Shown piece by piece: positions 23,736-35,900 of a stretch of 64,000 nt of DNA. Source of the stretch: Symsagittifera roscoffensis (lineage: Eukaryota > Xenacoelomorpha > Acoela > Convolutidae). The notes under the pieces were generated by a model. The model was not told the origin of the DNA and did not search any database. It saw only the letters and a list, made by a program, of their open reading frames with translations. The stretch covers positions 48,443,724 to 48,507,723 of the forward strand of contig NC_087068.1 in assembly GCF_963678635.1 (NCBI RefSeq). The letters run 5' to 3'. Position numbers and translations under genes: made by a program. Position 1 is the first letter of the stretch. Each line of letters opens with the position of its first letter.

Positions 23736-24058
23736 TTTTTTTGGTGTGTCATTGGGGCTGGGCCTCTTGAATTGCTGGTTTCGAGAGTGTTGAGTTGGTT
23801 GCTCGCACCCAAGTGATCGGTCGGATTTTTTTCTGAATTTTTAGAGTAGGTTTGGCATTAAATTTTTTTTTTTTGGTCAGTTAGTTTTTTTCGGGTCTAT
23901 TTGTTTGGAAAACAGTTTTCGGCAGTTTTGATGATACCGGTTACTTTTTGTGCTTTCAAGTGCTGGAAATGCTACAAAAGTGGCTGCGTGTAATGCCAAA
24001 TTAGTCGTAAAACTGTAAACGAAACCGTAAAACAAAATTAAATTGTCATAAAAAGGTG

Positions 24059-24960
24059 TAGAAAAGAGGTGGAAAAAGCGTTAAGTAAGAGGTATAAAAT
24101 TTTGCACTACCTATCATCGATTCAAGTACGTTTTGTATTGGAGGATGTCTAACAAGCCATTTTTTCACCAAAATGGAGCCCGCTTTTTTGTGAGGCTGAT
24201 TTTAATGTAGCAGTAGTTGTTTAGTTTTTCTGTAGGTTTTCGTTTTAATTCAAGGCTAAGTTTCTGAGCGTTTGAATGAAATGACGTTCTGTAACAGCTG
24301 ATACCTAATGAGAATAGTGCTGTAGAATAGGCAGTTTTTTTCAAGAGTTTTGCGATAAGTTTTTGCCAGTAAGCTATGGAGATGCTATCATTATTGACAA
24401 TATAATTTACTAAATGTAGGTAACGTATTTAAGCCGCGGTTGTGGGCATTCATTCTATGATAAATTAAGGAACAGTTAAAACCACATGACTCAGATACCT
24501 CGTTTTGAACTTATATAAGAGTGAAAAAGGCCGAGGCAGTGGGCATTCTATTCAGAGATAAATTTTGACCAAATGAAACCGCACTTAAACCATTGACTTT
24601 TTTTTATTAATTTGTCGCACTGGAATTAATTCTGTGGATTTGACAATTGCGCAATATTAATTATAAGACCCTATTTTATTTTGCTAGCAATTTTTGTTAG
24701 CGTGATAGTGTTAAACACCAGCTACTAGAGTTGATCCGCATCTAGGTCCTTTAGTGAGGTCGGAACTATTAATCATTTCTTCTAGGTTTTTTTTCTGTAG
24801 TCTCAATTCGTGACTCAGCAGACTTCGCCTTGTTTGAATTTTTTTCAATTGATTCTTTCACATCTGCGTTTTTTGAGATCAAGAACCAACGAAGCAATCC
24901 AAACTAAGTTTTCACGTTATTGTCTAACCGGTTTTGACAATTTAAATGAAGATGAGATAA
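24059..24960. other. Unique AT-rich sequence between repeat blocks
   Basis: No recognisable gene. The stretch starts where the 1.48-kb array ends and includes a short echo, 'gggcattc.att...ataaatt.a', near 24,447 and 24,541. The plus-strand frame at 24,810-25,040 has no ATG-based support and overlaps the minus-strand coding-like stretch. Confidence 0.4.
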
Positions 24961-24974
24961 ACCCTACTATAAAA

Positions 24975-25420
24975 GGCGAATCATGCTTCCATTATACTCT
25001 CAGTCGAGGAGAGAAAAACACCCTGTACAAATTTTTGTGAGATTCGTTTCGCTACCGCACAAATTGCAAAGCGCCTGACTTGTATTTGTCCAGCCTGCCC
25101 AGTTATCTTCAACAGTCTCAGAGCGTTTCTGATCGAAGAATTGATTTGGTTTATCGATTTCATATCCAGAAATTTTTTCCTGACTAACTTGATAATAGTC
25201 AAAATCAAATTAGTCCGCATAGTCATTGATGTTTAATTTTAGTCATCCTCATCAGTGTAAAACTTTTTATTTTCCTTGAGGCCGGGATCCAGTTTGTGTC
25301 TGTCATTGAACATGGGTCGAAATTTTGACTGCTCATTGTGAAGCCAATTTTCGATGAAATTGCAGAGACACGATTAGTTTCGTTGTCATCATTGCAATTG
25401 CGTGGATTCATTTGCATGGT
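24975..25420 (-). pseudogene. Degenerate coding-like stretch with a CxxC...CxxC motif
   Basis: Two adjoining minus-strand blocks read like real protein. One (about 25,370-25,245) ends acidic, KFYTDEDD. The other (25,195-24,995) contains SGYEIDKPNQFFDQKRS, then NWAGWTN, then CNLCGSETNLTKICTGC, a zinc-ribbon-like four-Cys motif. About 50 bp with stops separates them, so this is either a short intron-like gap or decay. I do not recognise the family; a retroelement Gag remnant or a broken host gene are both possible. Confidence 0.3.
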
Positions 25421-26017
25421 CCTTTTACGACTCTTTTGCTCGTCTGCTCAGATTTATCCTGCGCCGTTGTCATCCAAAACATCAAAGCTCGCAAGACAAT
25501 TCAAATCGATTAGAAAATCCAGTGAATCCTCAGTTTTCGTCGTAAAGATTCTTTTGCACAATTCAAGCTCATTTTTTTGGGTTCAGTCAGATCCTGAGTA
25601 TTGATTTTGGTAGTGATCGAAAGCTTGTTCGAGATCATTTTGGACAGCTTCTTCAAGATTTCATTAGAAACCTGGAATGATTTCTTTTTTTATTTAGATG
25701 GAGTTATAAATTTTGAGCTAGCTTATTTTGTGCTTCCACCATGCAGGCACCGTTAAATCTAGTTTGCAAGATTCCTTTGAACTTCAACCTATCTTTGTCA
25801 TTTTCTCCAGTGAACGCTGCTATTGAGAAATAAGGTGGATTTGGTAATACCATAAAAAAATTCGATTACACAAACAGAAAAAAAATCCAGGTTGTCCTCA
25901 AGCAGTTAACTTTTCCATGTGAAGTGCCAAGTGACTAGAATCAGTATGTGATGGCCATTTGTCTGTTTCAATAATTTTCCTTTGCTGCGATGTTGGATCC
26001 ATACTTGAAAAAATCTT
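25421..26017. other. Sequence upstream of the 1.54-kb repeats, weak coding signal
   Basis: A minus-strand frame, 26,131-25,898 (77 codons, starting at a true ATG, MSSFLRAPG), crosses the start of the first 1.54-kb repeat. Its N-terminal part is echoed in the second repeat (about 27,562-27,650) with a stop. It has no recognisable domain. The remainder shows no supported feature. Confidence 0.3.
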
Positions 26018-27561
26018 TGAGGGTCGTGACTTCGGCGACAAACCATTTAGATGGCCATTCCAGGGTTGGAATGTAGTCGATGTGTCATCTTCTTTGCTGC
26101 TCATTCCTGGGGCTCTAAGAAAACTTGACATATTGCTTTATTTATTTACATTTTGTTAGTTAAGATTTTTTGGTTATGATTCATTATTAGTTGTTATCGC
26201 AAAAAAGATTTTATTTTACTTTGGGTGATTTCAAGAGTTGCTCACTCTGGAGCCACTTTTTTTGAAATAGAGTAGCGGAGTTATAGTGCATGGTGTGGGC
26301 ATGTACTGCGAGCGACGTCGTTCTGGTGGGCGAGGGCAGAAGTGGGGTAATTTTTTTGGTTTCTTTGTGCAGAGTCTGTTTTTGTTTTCAACCTTCTGTA
26401 ATTTTTGTTTTTTTTACGTGTTTTGTCACTTTTTTGTTTTGGTAGTGTCGTTTTCTCAAAATAGAATCATTTGTTCGGTGCTCTCTTTCGACTTTTGTGT
26501 TTTGTTTTGTTTTTATAAAACTCGAAGGCGGCTTTCAAAAGAATGAGTTATCCAGTTTAATTTTGGGTTTAATCCGGTTTGAGTACCGTGGGACTGGCTT
26601 TATTATTCATGCTGATAGTTTGTGGTTTTGTGGCGTTCGTAAGCTGCGTTGGTTAGATTATAATTTTTTCGCAACCGGGTTGAAGGAAAGTAAGAAACGT
26701 GTTAAAATAAGTTAGAGTTGTTATCAGTGAAAGTTCAAAACTGGAAATTTAGTATCTAAACAATTATTCGTGAGCGAGTTGTGCGATTCGGAAAGAGTTT
26801 GTGATTTATGTGCGAGTGAAGATTCACAGTTACAAAGGAAGCGTTTTGTAAAATGGTTAGTATTTTCAATTTTTTTTTCTAGATTGATGCAGTGCAACTT
26901 TAGTTTCATGAATATATTGTTTCGAAAAAGAAAAATTTAGTGCTTCAATTGTATACTGCAACTTTTTAATTGGAATTTCAAAATTTTATTGAAAAAAATT
27001 TGAAAAATTTAAAGAGAGAATTTTTTTTTCGTTTTTTTTTCTGTTTAGATGTATGAATGGTGAAATCAAAAAAAAAGTGAAACATACTTAAAACAAGTGG
27101 ATGTGTGGGTTAGTTTAATGTGCAACATTATCTCGTGTGTATAGTGCAAATCACCTTCTTTTGGTGTTAAGAAATAAAAAGTGAGCAAAAAGTGAGTAAA
27201 TTTTTTGAAATAAGAATCATAAGCTAGTCTCTTTTAGTGCTGTAGAAATAAGTCTATCATATTTTTTATTCATGCTGTTAATTACAAACACATATTCGGT
27301 TTTATAAAAAAAATTTTCTCTGTTAGATGAGGGCAAGTGTCTTCGTCTTCTTCTATAACCGTATCTTCCATGTATTGCGCAGTTGCTTGATCGTAGTGGT
27401 TAATTGAACATCTATTACCATTTTGCGCAACAAATCTGTTCAGTGTTTGTGTTAGTTAGATGGTTGTGAATTAATTTTCATGCAGTGCGGTAGTTAATTG
27501 GTGTAATCGGGATTGACAAATTCCGTTGTCTTCTGGATGATTATAAATCCATATAAAAGTC
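26018..27561. repeat. 1.54-kb tandem repeat, copy 1
   Basis: It begins at 'ttgagggtcgtga.ttcggcgacaaacca' and is matched along its whole length by 27,562-29,098, with many substitutions and small indels, so the duplication is old. Like the retroelement beside it, the plus strand is T/G-rich. It contains no long frame. Because it lies directly beyond the 3' end of the minus-strand retroelement and has the same strand bias, it may be that element's LTR, with copies 1 and 2 as tandem LTRs; no matching LTR was seen at the element's other end. Confidence 0.7.
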
Positions 27562-29098
27562 CTTGAGGGTCGTGAATTCGGCGACAAACCAGTTAGGTTT
27601 GCCATTCTAGGGTTGGAATGTAGTCGATGTGTTATCTTCTTTGCTGCTCGTTCCTGGCGCTCTAAAAAATCTTTACATATTGCATTATTTTATTACATTT
27701 TGCACGTTAAGTTTTTTGGTTATGATTTATTATTAGTTGTTATCGCAAAAGCGACTTTATTTCAGTTTGGGTATTTTAAAGATTTGCCCACTCTGGAGCG
27801 ACTCTTATTGAAATAAAGTATCGGAGTCATAGTGCATGGTGTGGGCATGTACTGCGAGCGACGTTGTTCTGTGTGTGAGGCCAGAAGTGGGGTATTCTTT
27901 TTGGTCTCTTTGTTCAGAGTCTGTTTTTGTTTTCAACTTTTTGTAACATTCATTTTTTACGTGTCTTTTCCCTTTTTTGTTTTGGTAGTGTCCTTTTCTC
28001 AAAATTGAATCATTTGTTTGGGTCTCTCTTTCAACTTTTGTGTTTTATTTTGTTTTTATAGAACTTGAAGGTGCCTTTCAAAAGAATGATTTATCCAGTT
28101 TTATTCTGGGTTTAATCCGGTTTGGGTACCGTGGGACTTGCTTTCTCAGTCATGCTGATAGTTTGTGGTTTTGTGGCGTTTCTTGAGCTGCGTTGGCTAG
28201 ATTATAATTCCTTCCCAACTGGGTTGAACGAAAGTAAGAAACGTGTTAAAATATGTTGGAGTTGTTATCAGTGAAAGATTAAAAATTTTTTTATCAAAAC
28301 AATTATTCGTGGGCGAATTGTGCGATTCGGAAAGTGTTTGTGATTTATGGTCGAGTGAAGAACTCAAACTTACAAAAGAAGCGTTTTGTATAAAGGCTAG
28401 TATTTTCAATTTATTTACATTTTTTAGTAGATTACTGCAGTGCAACTTTAATTTTATGAATATATTGCTTTCGAAATTGAAAAAATTACTGTTTCAAATA
28501 TAAACTGCAACTTGTTAATTGGAATTTTAAAGTTTTTTTGAAAGAAATTTGAAAAATTTACAGAGAGAAGTTTTAATTTTAATTTGTTTTTTTTCTGTTT
28601 AGATGTATGAATGGTGAAATCAAAAAAGAAAAATGAAACATACTTATAATAAGTGTATGTGTGGGTTAGTTTAATGCGTAACCTTATCTCGTGTGTATAG
28701 TGCAAGTCACATTCTTTTGGTGTTAAGAAATGAAAGTGAGCGAAAAGTGATTAAATTTATTGAAATAAGAATCATAAGCTAGTGTCTTTTAGTGCTGTAG
28801 AAATATGGCTATCATTTTTTTTATTCTTACTGTTAATTACAAACACATATTTGGATTTTACGAAAAAAATTCTCTGTTAAATGAGGGTAAGTGTCTTCGT
28901 CTTCTTCTGTAACCGTATCTTCCATGTATTGTGCAGTTGCGTGATCGTAGTGGTTAATTGAAAAACTATTAGTTTTTTGCGCAACAAATCTTTTTAGTGT
29001 TTGTGTTAGTCCGATGGTTGTGAATTAGTGTTCATGCAGTGCGTTAGTTAATTGGTGTAATCGGGATTGACAAACTCCGTTGTCTCTGGATGATTATA
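27562..29098. repeat. 1.54-kb tandem repeat, copy 2
   Basis: This is the second copy. The shared end is near 'ccgttgtct..tggatgattata': at 27,550 it runs into the next copy and at 29,098 into unique sequence. Shared internal landmarks include 'gcatggtgtgggcatgtactgcgag' at about 26,288 and 27,834, and 'ttggtgtaatcgggattgacaaa' at about 27,498 and 29,052. Confidence 0.7.
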
Positions 29099-29499
29099 CA
29101 AAGGGAGTGCTAGGGGAGTTGTGAAGTGATATTGAGTTTTTCTTGATAGTAATGGGAACAGGCTTTTTCATATACGTAATTCTTTTGGTTTTCATTAGTG
29201 CTATTCCATGTGTATTGTGGGAAACAAGGTAAACCATATCTAAAAAATTCTTTTGTATCAGTGTGCTGCTGGTGAAGGGAACACAATCGGGTTGGTCGGA
29301 GGTTGATGAAGTGCTTGGGCATTTGAAAGTTTCCTTTTGAAAACTCGGTGGGCTCAGGTTTCTTTTACCGTGGAGGCTGAGTTAGAGGATTCGTAAGAGG
29401 AAACGGAGTGTGAAAAAAGTATGAATTGTTAGTGTGTTATTGTTTTGAAGCTGTTGTTGCAAGGTTTTGAAATTACTCTAGTTCTTCAGTGACAGGGCT

Positions 29500-29855
29500 G
29501 GAAGGGTCGGGTCGATCACTCGTCATAGGGGAGAAGATTGGGGTTACATCTGTGTAGGAGGAAGGGGTCTGTGAACTTTCTTCGGGAGTTTGAGTTTGAA
29601 TACGTTTGAAGAGGGTTGCGAAAAAAGGGACGGACTGGGCTCGGAGCTTTGGAGTTTATCCGGGGTGTCAATGTCTGACTTATTAAACTGTGAAATGGTG
29701 TTAAAAACAGTGTTTGTAGAATCATCAGAACCCATGCGTGTCGTATTAGTGCTGAATGATGACAAGGGGGAACAGGTGAGGTGAGAAAGGGAAATACGGG
29801 AGGATTGGTAAGAAAAGGTTGGATGGGTAAGAAAGGAAACTGTTAAAGGATCCAA
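29500..29855 (-). other. Ser/Pro-rich minus-strand frame, unrecognised
   Basis: A 103-codon frame from a true ATG at 29,855 (MDPLTVSFLTHP) is rich in Ser, Thr and Pro with an SSEPSPSLFSQPSS stretch, ending in a basic KLPKKVHRPLP. It lies at the 3' edge of the retroelement, next to the 1.54-kb repeats. It might be the tail of the last retroelement gene or chance, since the minus strand here is A/C-rich and therefore favours Ser/Thr/Pro codons. Confidence 0.25.
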
Positions 29856-30856
29856 CTTGGCGGCTCATCGTGGGCTAAAAAGATAGTTGTTCTGAGAACG
29901 GAAAATAGTAGTATGTTGCTGTTTGATGATCTGTTCATATGTGTCGTTTCTTCCATGTATATTCGTTCGATGGAGTACTATATGAGAAACTGGGCTTTGT
30001 TGGTAGCTATGACTTGAAGAAGTTTGCTCTGTTATCGGTATAAGTCTATAGTTTCGTGGTATTAAAGATAATGAGTAGTTTTTGTGGTGCAGTGGGTGTT
30101 ATATTCCTATTGTTTTGTGAAGTATCCTATGTATTTGGATTGATTGGTAGTTTTTGTAACATTCTTTTTTTTCAGCATTTATAGAGATTTCATCTATAGA
30201 GGTTGAAAACAATCCAAGAAATCCTGCAAACAAAAAGCGTGCTACGTTGCTTGTTTGTTCAATTGTGTGTGTATAGCGCATGTGTTTTATAATCCTTATT
30301 GTAATAAGAAATTAAATCCTATAAAAATGACCATTGTATTTTACTAAGATGTAATAGTGTCATCCTAGAAAGGCGGCAAGTTCGTTTTTTAGGTTAACAA
30401 AAAGGAAAATAATTATAAAGGATATGTTTTGTGGACGACAGTTTTTGCCATTCAATTTTATATAGTCCGTTTTACACTTAAAGTATCCGCTGTAGTCTTA
30501 TGCGTAGATGTCAGAAAACCCCGCGGTTTTGGCAAGTTTTTGTAAATTTTGATCTTTTGCTTGTCTTTGGATTGTGTCCATTTTCGTTAGGAGTTCATGA
30601 AGTTGTTTTGTACGGATGCAATATTGTATATCTAATCTTGAATATATATCTATGGATTGTAGATCTGTTTCTGGGATACGGGGAAAAGCTTTGATGCTAT
30701 CTGGTAAAAATTTCGTTGAGGGTGGCATAAGAGTGGGAAATGGGGTGAGAAGATAGTATTTCTCTTCATCTGGTGTTAGCTGTACTACATTGTGGCTATT
30801 TTAAGACCCAAATCGTACGGCTGTATCTCAAAATTATGTACGTCTGGAAAGTGTTT

Positions 30857-31207
30857 TTACAAAAAGTACTTAATTTTTATAGAATGTAGGGATAATTTTG
30901 TAACATCGTTTGTCTTCAAAAACATATAACGGTGATGTTTTGTAGTGCATGTGTAAAACCATAGTTTATTTCCTTCGTATTCGATAACATTTGAACTGTT
31001 TCCTGATAACAAATAACCTGCAAAAGGTATTTCTAATACTGCTAATGAAAGTGATTGTAGGATTTTTGTTCTTTCTAGTTCGCATACATGATGTAGTGTT
31101 TCTATTCCTGATAAAGACATTTCTTGAAAACTTATGCTTATTGTATAATCAAATTTCATATCTAAGTGGATGTCACGTTGAATTGCGCCAAAGTAAGTTT
31201 TGTTCAT
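30857..31207 (-). pseudogene. Envelope-like reading frame downstream of integrase
   Basis: The 116-codon minus-strand frame starts at a true ATG. It contains a Cys-Glu-Leu-Glu-Arg segment followed by a hydrophobic stretch, GYLLSGNSSN, and a Tyr-Glu-Gly-Asn before a W..Y.C. The spacing reminds me of class III fusion glycoproteins (chuvirus/gB type) carried by some animal LTR elements. That is a by-eye impression and could be wrong. Its place, 3' of integrase on the same strand, fits an env gene. Flanking frames are broken and no complete signal peptide or transmembrane anchor could be tied to it. Confidence 0.35.
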
Positions 31208-32431
31208 TAGTGATAGTTCTTGTAAATATGTGCTGCCTTTATATTGTGGACGAAGTTTTCCAGCAACTTTTTCGTTTTTCAGACATGTTACTGGAATGTA
31301 TGAGTTTCGACGCTACAACTTTTGTAAGTCTGATTTGGGTTAACAGTAATTTTTCCAGTTTTCATGTCAAAACTTTTTCGTATTCGACAAGTATCACTGA
31401 ATACTGTGTTTTTTATAGTGGAGTTTTGTGTCTGCAGGCGACTTCATTTTCTGGATATACTTGGGAAATTGTTAATTTTTTTCTACTCCGTCAATGCTTT
31501 TGTATTGTTGATTATTAGATGTTATTTTATCAGGGTTGACTTTGTCAAAAAAATCGATTCAACAAAGTGATTCTGTTGAAAACTCATCAATTTTGCGTGG
31601 ATTTTTGCAAGTTGAAATGTATTACTTGTTGCCTAGGTGCCTGTGGTAGGATCGCAATATCTATGGTCGTTTTTCAACGTAAGCGTATTCCTTGATATAA
31701 AATTGTGTCATCTTTTAAATTTCGTGTTACTTGTACTTTTCCTTATTGACTTTTCCAATTAAAAAAAATTTTTTCCCTGTGATTCTTTATTTTTTGTGTC
31801 TGCTATGCAATTTGAAGGGTTATTTGTTCCAATATGTGCTATCCACTTTTTATCGTGTAAAATAAGGTTAAATGTCCGTGGAATGGGTATTTATGGTCTA
31901 TTTTGATATGTCCTGGAAATCTTTCTAGTTCGGCTTGATGTGCTGAGTCTGGAATTACTTAAAAAATTAGTAATTTTCGATTAGAGCTTTAATTTGTGGT
32001 TATTTTTAATCGTCTTACTTCATTTCTACAACCTTCAGGGCTTAGATGTAGAAGTCTTTCAATACTGTTTTGATAGAAAGATTCCTTACCGAATCTATTT
32101 TTCTTTCCATTGTAGACTTAGGATTAATGATTTTTTTTCTCTGAGAGTTTTGCTGTGAATTAATTTCCTCTAAACGATGTAGCTCGAGCTTTCGAGTGAA
32201 CTGTTGCTACTATTTTGGTGTTTCTTTTTCTTATGGTTCCGATTCGCATTGAGTTAATTGATTTATTGCGTACTTGTGTAGTGTTTTTGGTCATTTTCAT
32301 CGCAATCGTAATGCGTAGTTAATAGGTCCTGTGGTCCCGTTCGGGGGGAAGGATTTTTATGTGATGTTGATTCTAAAAAATTTAAAAAAAAAGAACGAGG
32401 AGAGAAGTTATTTTTAAAAGATACCCGTGTA

Positions 32432-33060
32432 TTACAGTCCTGAACATGGATTATAGAATGTTATGTATGCAAGTGTCTTTTTTATATATCTATAGTATTT
32501 ATAGATAAGATCTGTTGTTATAAATGGGGGAGGTAAAAATTGAGTTGTTATTTTTGGTGGTGCTACAGGTAGAGGGTGATGTACTAGATTATCATGTTTG
32601 AGTGTCAAATTGTCTTGTGTCAGAATTTGTATATTATGTTCTTGTATGTCTTTGTGAACATACGTTTGTATTGTAATCTGTTGAGTGCCCATTTATGTAA
32701 TCGGTGGCAGTCAAGATGTTGACCAAATAAGACAAGGGTGCTACGAATGTATTCCAGTCTATTGGTAGAGGTATACTATTACTTAAAAGTTGTCTATATC
32801 TATCGTCTAAATTTGAACCGACATCCAATGGAAGTGGTGAGCTTGGAATTTGACTGATTGTCGAAGGTGTTGAAGGTAGTGATATAGTTTCTGGTAATGA
32901 CAAAGATGTATCCGATGAAATATTTAAATGGTAATTTACCAATTTTGGTTCACCTTGTGTCATCCAATGTGGTAAACGTTGTGGTGAAATTGGGGGACTG
33001 TATGGATCTTCACGAACTTGTTCAGATCTCTGGGTGTTGTAAAATTTCTATTTCGTCTGT
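32432..33060 (-). pseudogene. Pro/Ser-rich frame in the retroelement's 3' half
   Basis: Overlapping minus-strand frames (32,963-32,634 and 32,692-32,432) are rich in Pro, Ser, Thr and Leu, with SPPISPQRLPHW upstream and HHPLPVAPPK and FLPPPF near the end. The two frames join by a frameshift near 32,640. They lie between integrase and the envelope-like frame. The role is unknown; a disordered viral accessory or tail region is possible. Confidence 0.3.
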
Positions 33061-34639
33061 GATGTTTTATTTGTCTTTCTTTTGTAGATGTTTGATTTTG
33101 ATTTTGGCTAGGATGTCTTGTTCTATTAAGGCCTTTTTGGAGAGAAGGATAGATGTTCGCATTGTGGTTTGCTTAGGGGTGCATGGCAAACTACGGGTAT
33201 TAAAGGTTAGGATAGTAATGCGTGTTTTTCTTCAAATGTGTATGGATTTTCTTGAAACGAAATATGTGTAGAGGATTGAAATTGACTCAACTAAGTAGAC
33301 GTTGTTGTTGTTGGGAGTTCCTGGAATGCCCTACACGGTGAGGATTGTTGCAATTTTGAAATGTTCTAAGAATTTACTTTCAGCTATAAAGTATGTGTTG
33401 TTTTTATTATTCTTCTATGAAATTAATTAAAAGAATTGTTGCTAATGCAAAGATGATTGTTGCTTTTTTAATGCATTTACATTTTGTTAGAAATAGTGAG
33501 AAAAAAAAGCCGGAAACAATTCTAAGAGAAGAAGTATATCTTTTTTGTTAAGTAGATGTTTTAGTTAGTTTTTAAAAATTTGTACCTGAGGAGGTGGTCA
33601 AAGAGTTTTGAGAAGTTGTGGTATGCTTTGGTTAGGGAGTGGTAAATTGCGAAAAAGCTACAAAAATTATGAAGAGGAGGAGTAAAAATTAGAAGGCGTC
33701 TACAATGAAAAATATACTAATTGAAAAAAGTTTTGATATTAATGTCTTGAGGAGTCGAACTGAAGGAAGCTTTTGAGAATGAATCGTTTCGTGAATTTTT
33801 TTCCGAGTTGAAAGTTGAGAGTGGTCGGATCGTTTATTGATTTTTGACAAAAGGGTTGGGTATGGGCAATTTTTGATTGAGGCAAATTTGGAGGTCTAGG
33901 AATGAGCTTCCCAGTTTTGTTTTTTCTTATGAGATGATTGGGTGTATTCAGGAATTATATGTGATTTAGGCTAAATGATCATGTCCGACTTGTGCTTTAG
34001 GCTTATTCAATATTTTTCTTTGGGGAAATTTGGAGTGTACTTTGAGACAATATTGTTGATTTTTGTACTGGTTGATAGGCAAGGGTGATAACATATGAGT
34101 TTTATTTATTTCAGTTGTAAAAAATAAACATATTGCTTATTTTTGACCTGGAGGTCTTTTAGTTATAGTTCCAGACAAATTTGAAGCAAACAATGTATCG
34201 GCTAATGAGTTGGTGTCAAATTCGGGTGATGATGAGATTGGCTGAAATTGAACTAGTTGTTTCAGAGTGGTAGCATGAAATATGGATAAAAGAAAAACTT
34301 TTAAAATCTAAAATGTTTAAAATGTTTAATTATTTGAGAGGGGTTTTTGAAACTTAACTTTCTTTAATATTTTAGATTGTGGGATGAAAATTTTGTAATC
34401 TTTTCGTGGTTGATTTTGGAATCGTGATAATTGTCGTTGTGATAATTTTATTTTTAGTTCTTGTGGTATATTTGTTTTCTAATTTTCGATTAGTTCGTTG
34501 TTTTTGAGGTATTTGTTTATCAATCTTATCCTAAGACTTTAGTGTGGTGTTTTTGTTTCTTTACTTTTTGAATCCAATAATTGTGTTGACAATTTCAACA
34601 ATGTTTGGGTTGATTTTGTGGATATGAGCCGTCGTGGAC

Positions 34640-35900
34640 AACTCTTAGGCCTGTAAAGGAGTTTAGTTGTGTTAACTCGCGACGAGCGTGTTCTTTTGGG
34701 TAATATGGCAAAAGATTATTTCGGTGTTGAACTATTTCTTTTCTATTTGAGTCAATAAGTTTATATGTTAAATCAGTGATTTTGCCATTAATTTGAAACG
34801 CCCTTTTCGGATTGGCTGTAGTTTTTTAGATATCCCTTTTTGTGTCGAAAAAATTGGTACTGTTACATATGTTCCAATTTTTAAATTTGTGACTGGTGTA
34901 AATCGTAATTTTATTTGTGATTGAACATTTTGCCTTTGTAGTAGCTTTTTAGTTTTTTTTCTGGTAAATTTCATTGTGTTTTTTGTCTCTGTTTAAAATC
35001 CATTCGCTATGTGTTCTGGAGGCTAATTTTAAGGTTTCTGGATAAAGTGGTAGATTGTAACAAACTGATTCCTTAGTAGGTTGACAGTAACCTTGTAAAT
35101 TTTTTGAGGAGTTTTTTGTCAACACTATTGGTTTTCGTAATTTTTGGTTAAAAAACATTTCATACGGTGATCATCCTAGTGTTGTTTTTGTTTGTAAAAT
35201 GTAGGCAGGGGAAATAAATTAACGTCTTTTGACCATTCTGTAGAATTTGTATCATTTACATTAATTATATATCTGATGTATTCCTGTAGTGAACGATTCA
35301 TACCTTCGACTAAACCAATAATTCATGTGGCATGAGATGTTCAGGGCTTATGTTTGATGTGGTAAAGATAACATTGATGTTATGACTTCATTATTTGTGA
35401 ATTCAATGATATTATATGTATCAAGGTTTTCTGGTAATCCGCATTTTGCAATCCAGTGTTTGTAGAGTGTTGTACATGCATAATGATAATTACAATGAAG
35501 TACAGGGTTCAGTGCTACGTAGTGTGTAAATGCGTCGACTATAATTATTATATATAATCATTATATATGAGCTTCCTTCTGAGGATGGTGATATTGGTCC
35601 TGTTGTATTAAATTAGATTCTGAGGTTAAAATATAAACTTTGTCCTTCAAAGTCTTGTTTTTCTGATATTTGCATAAAGATATGGTTTGTTCAATTGACA
35701 TGCTTTAAATCGTTTTATAATCCTTTAATTCAAATTGCTACATTCGGAAAGTAAAAACTTTGCATAAATTTTGACAATGTTTTCCTATGTTTGACTATGA
35801 ATACCATGTTTAAAAAACGACAGGGTACTTTTGCTTTGAGTATTTGTTTTTCCAGAATATCAGTATTTTCATTTATGGTTTTATTTTTTAAATTCTCTGA
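34640..35900 (-). pseudogene. Integrase, degenerate
   Basis: A zinc-binding-like piece (KHRKTLSKF...FYFPNV, about 35,810-35,745) precedes the catalytic core. TTGPISPSSEG (about 35,605-35,575) sits where the first catalytic Asp should be, but the residue is Asn. Then come VDAFTHYVALNPV (about 35,540-35,500) and WIAKCGLPENLDT...EFTNNEV (about 35,460-35,385), the region of the second Asp, which reads DTYN rather than DTGxxF. MNRSLQEYIRYI (about 35,310-35,270) is the region after the Glu, with the frame shifted. The C-terminal tail (34,930-34,650) has GTYVTVP, SKKLQPIRKGRF and HRNNLLPYYPKEHARREL, typical of the GPY/F-like end of Ty3/gypsy integrases. Confidence 0.75.

Larger units (their letters stand above)
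19081..24058. repeat. 1,484/522-bp tandem repeat array, copy B and extension
   Basis: Units: long (19,081-20,564), short 522-bp (20,565-21,086), long (21,087-22,577), long (22,578-24,058). The first two match copy A almost perfectly. The last two long units are clearly more diverged from each other and from the first, so they are older and lie outside the recently homogenised part. The array ends at 'cataaaaaggtg', at 24,058. Confidence 0.88.

Noticed and set aside
1605-24058. CRISPR-like regularity of the repeats
   Set aside because: Units of 440, 522, 1,034 and 1,484 bp without short constant repeats and unique spacers, in apparently animal DNA, are satellites and not CRISPR.
32370-32410. 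Polypurine tract (aaaaaaaagaacgaggagag)
   Set aside because: The purine run is on the plus strand, opposite to the element's coding strand, so it cannot be this element's 3' priming tract.
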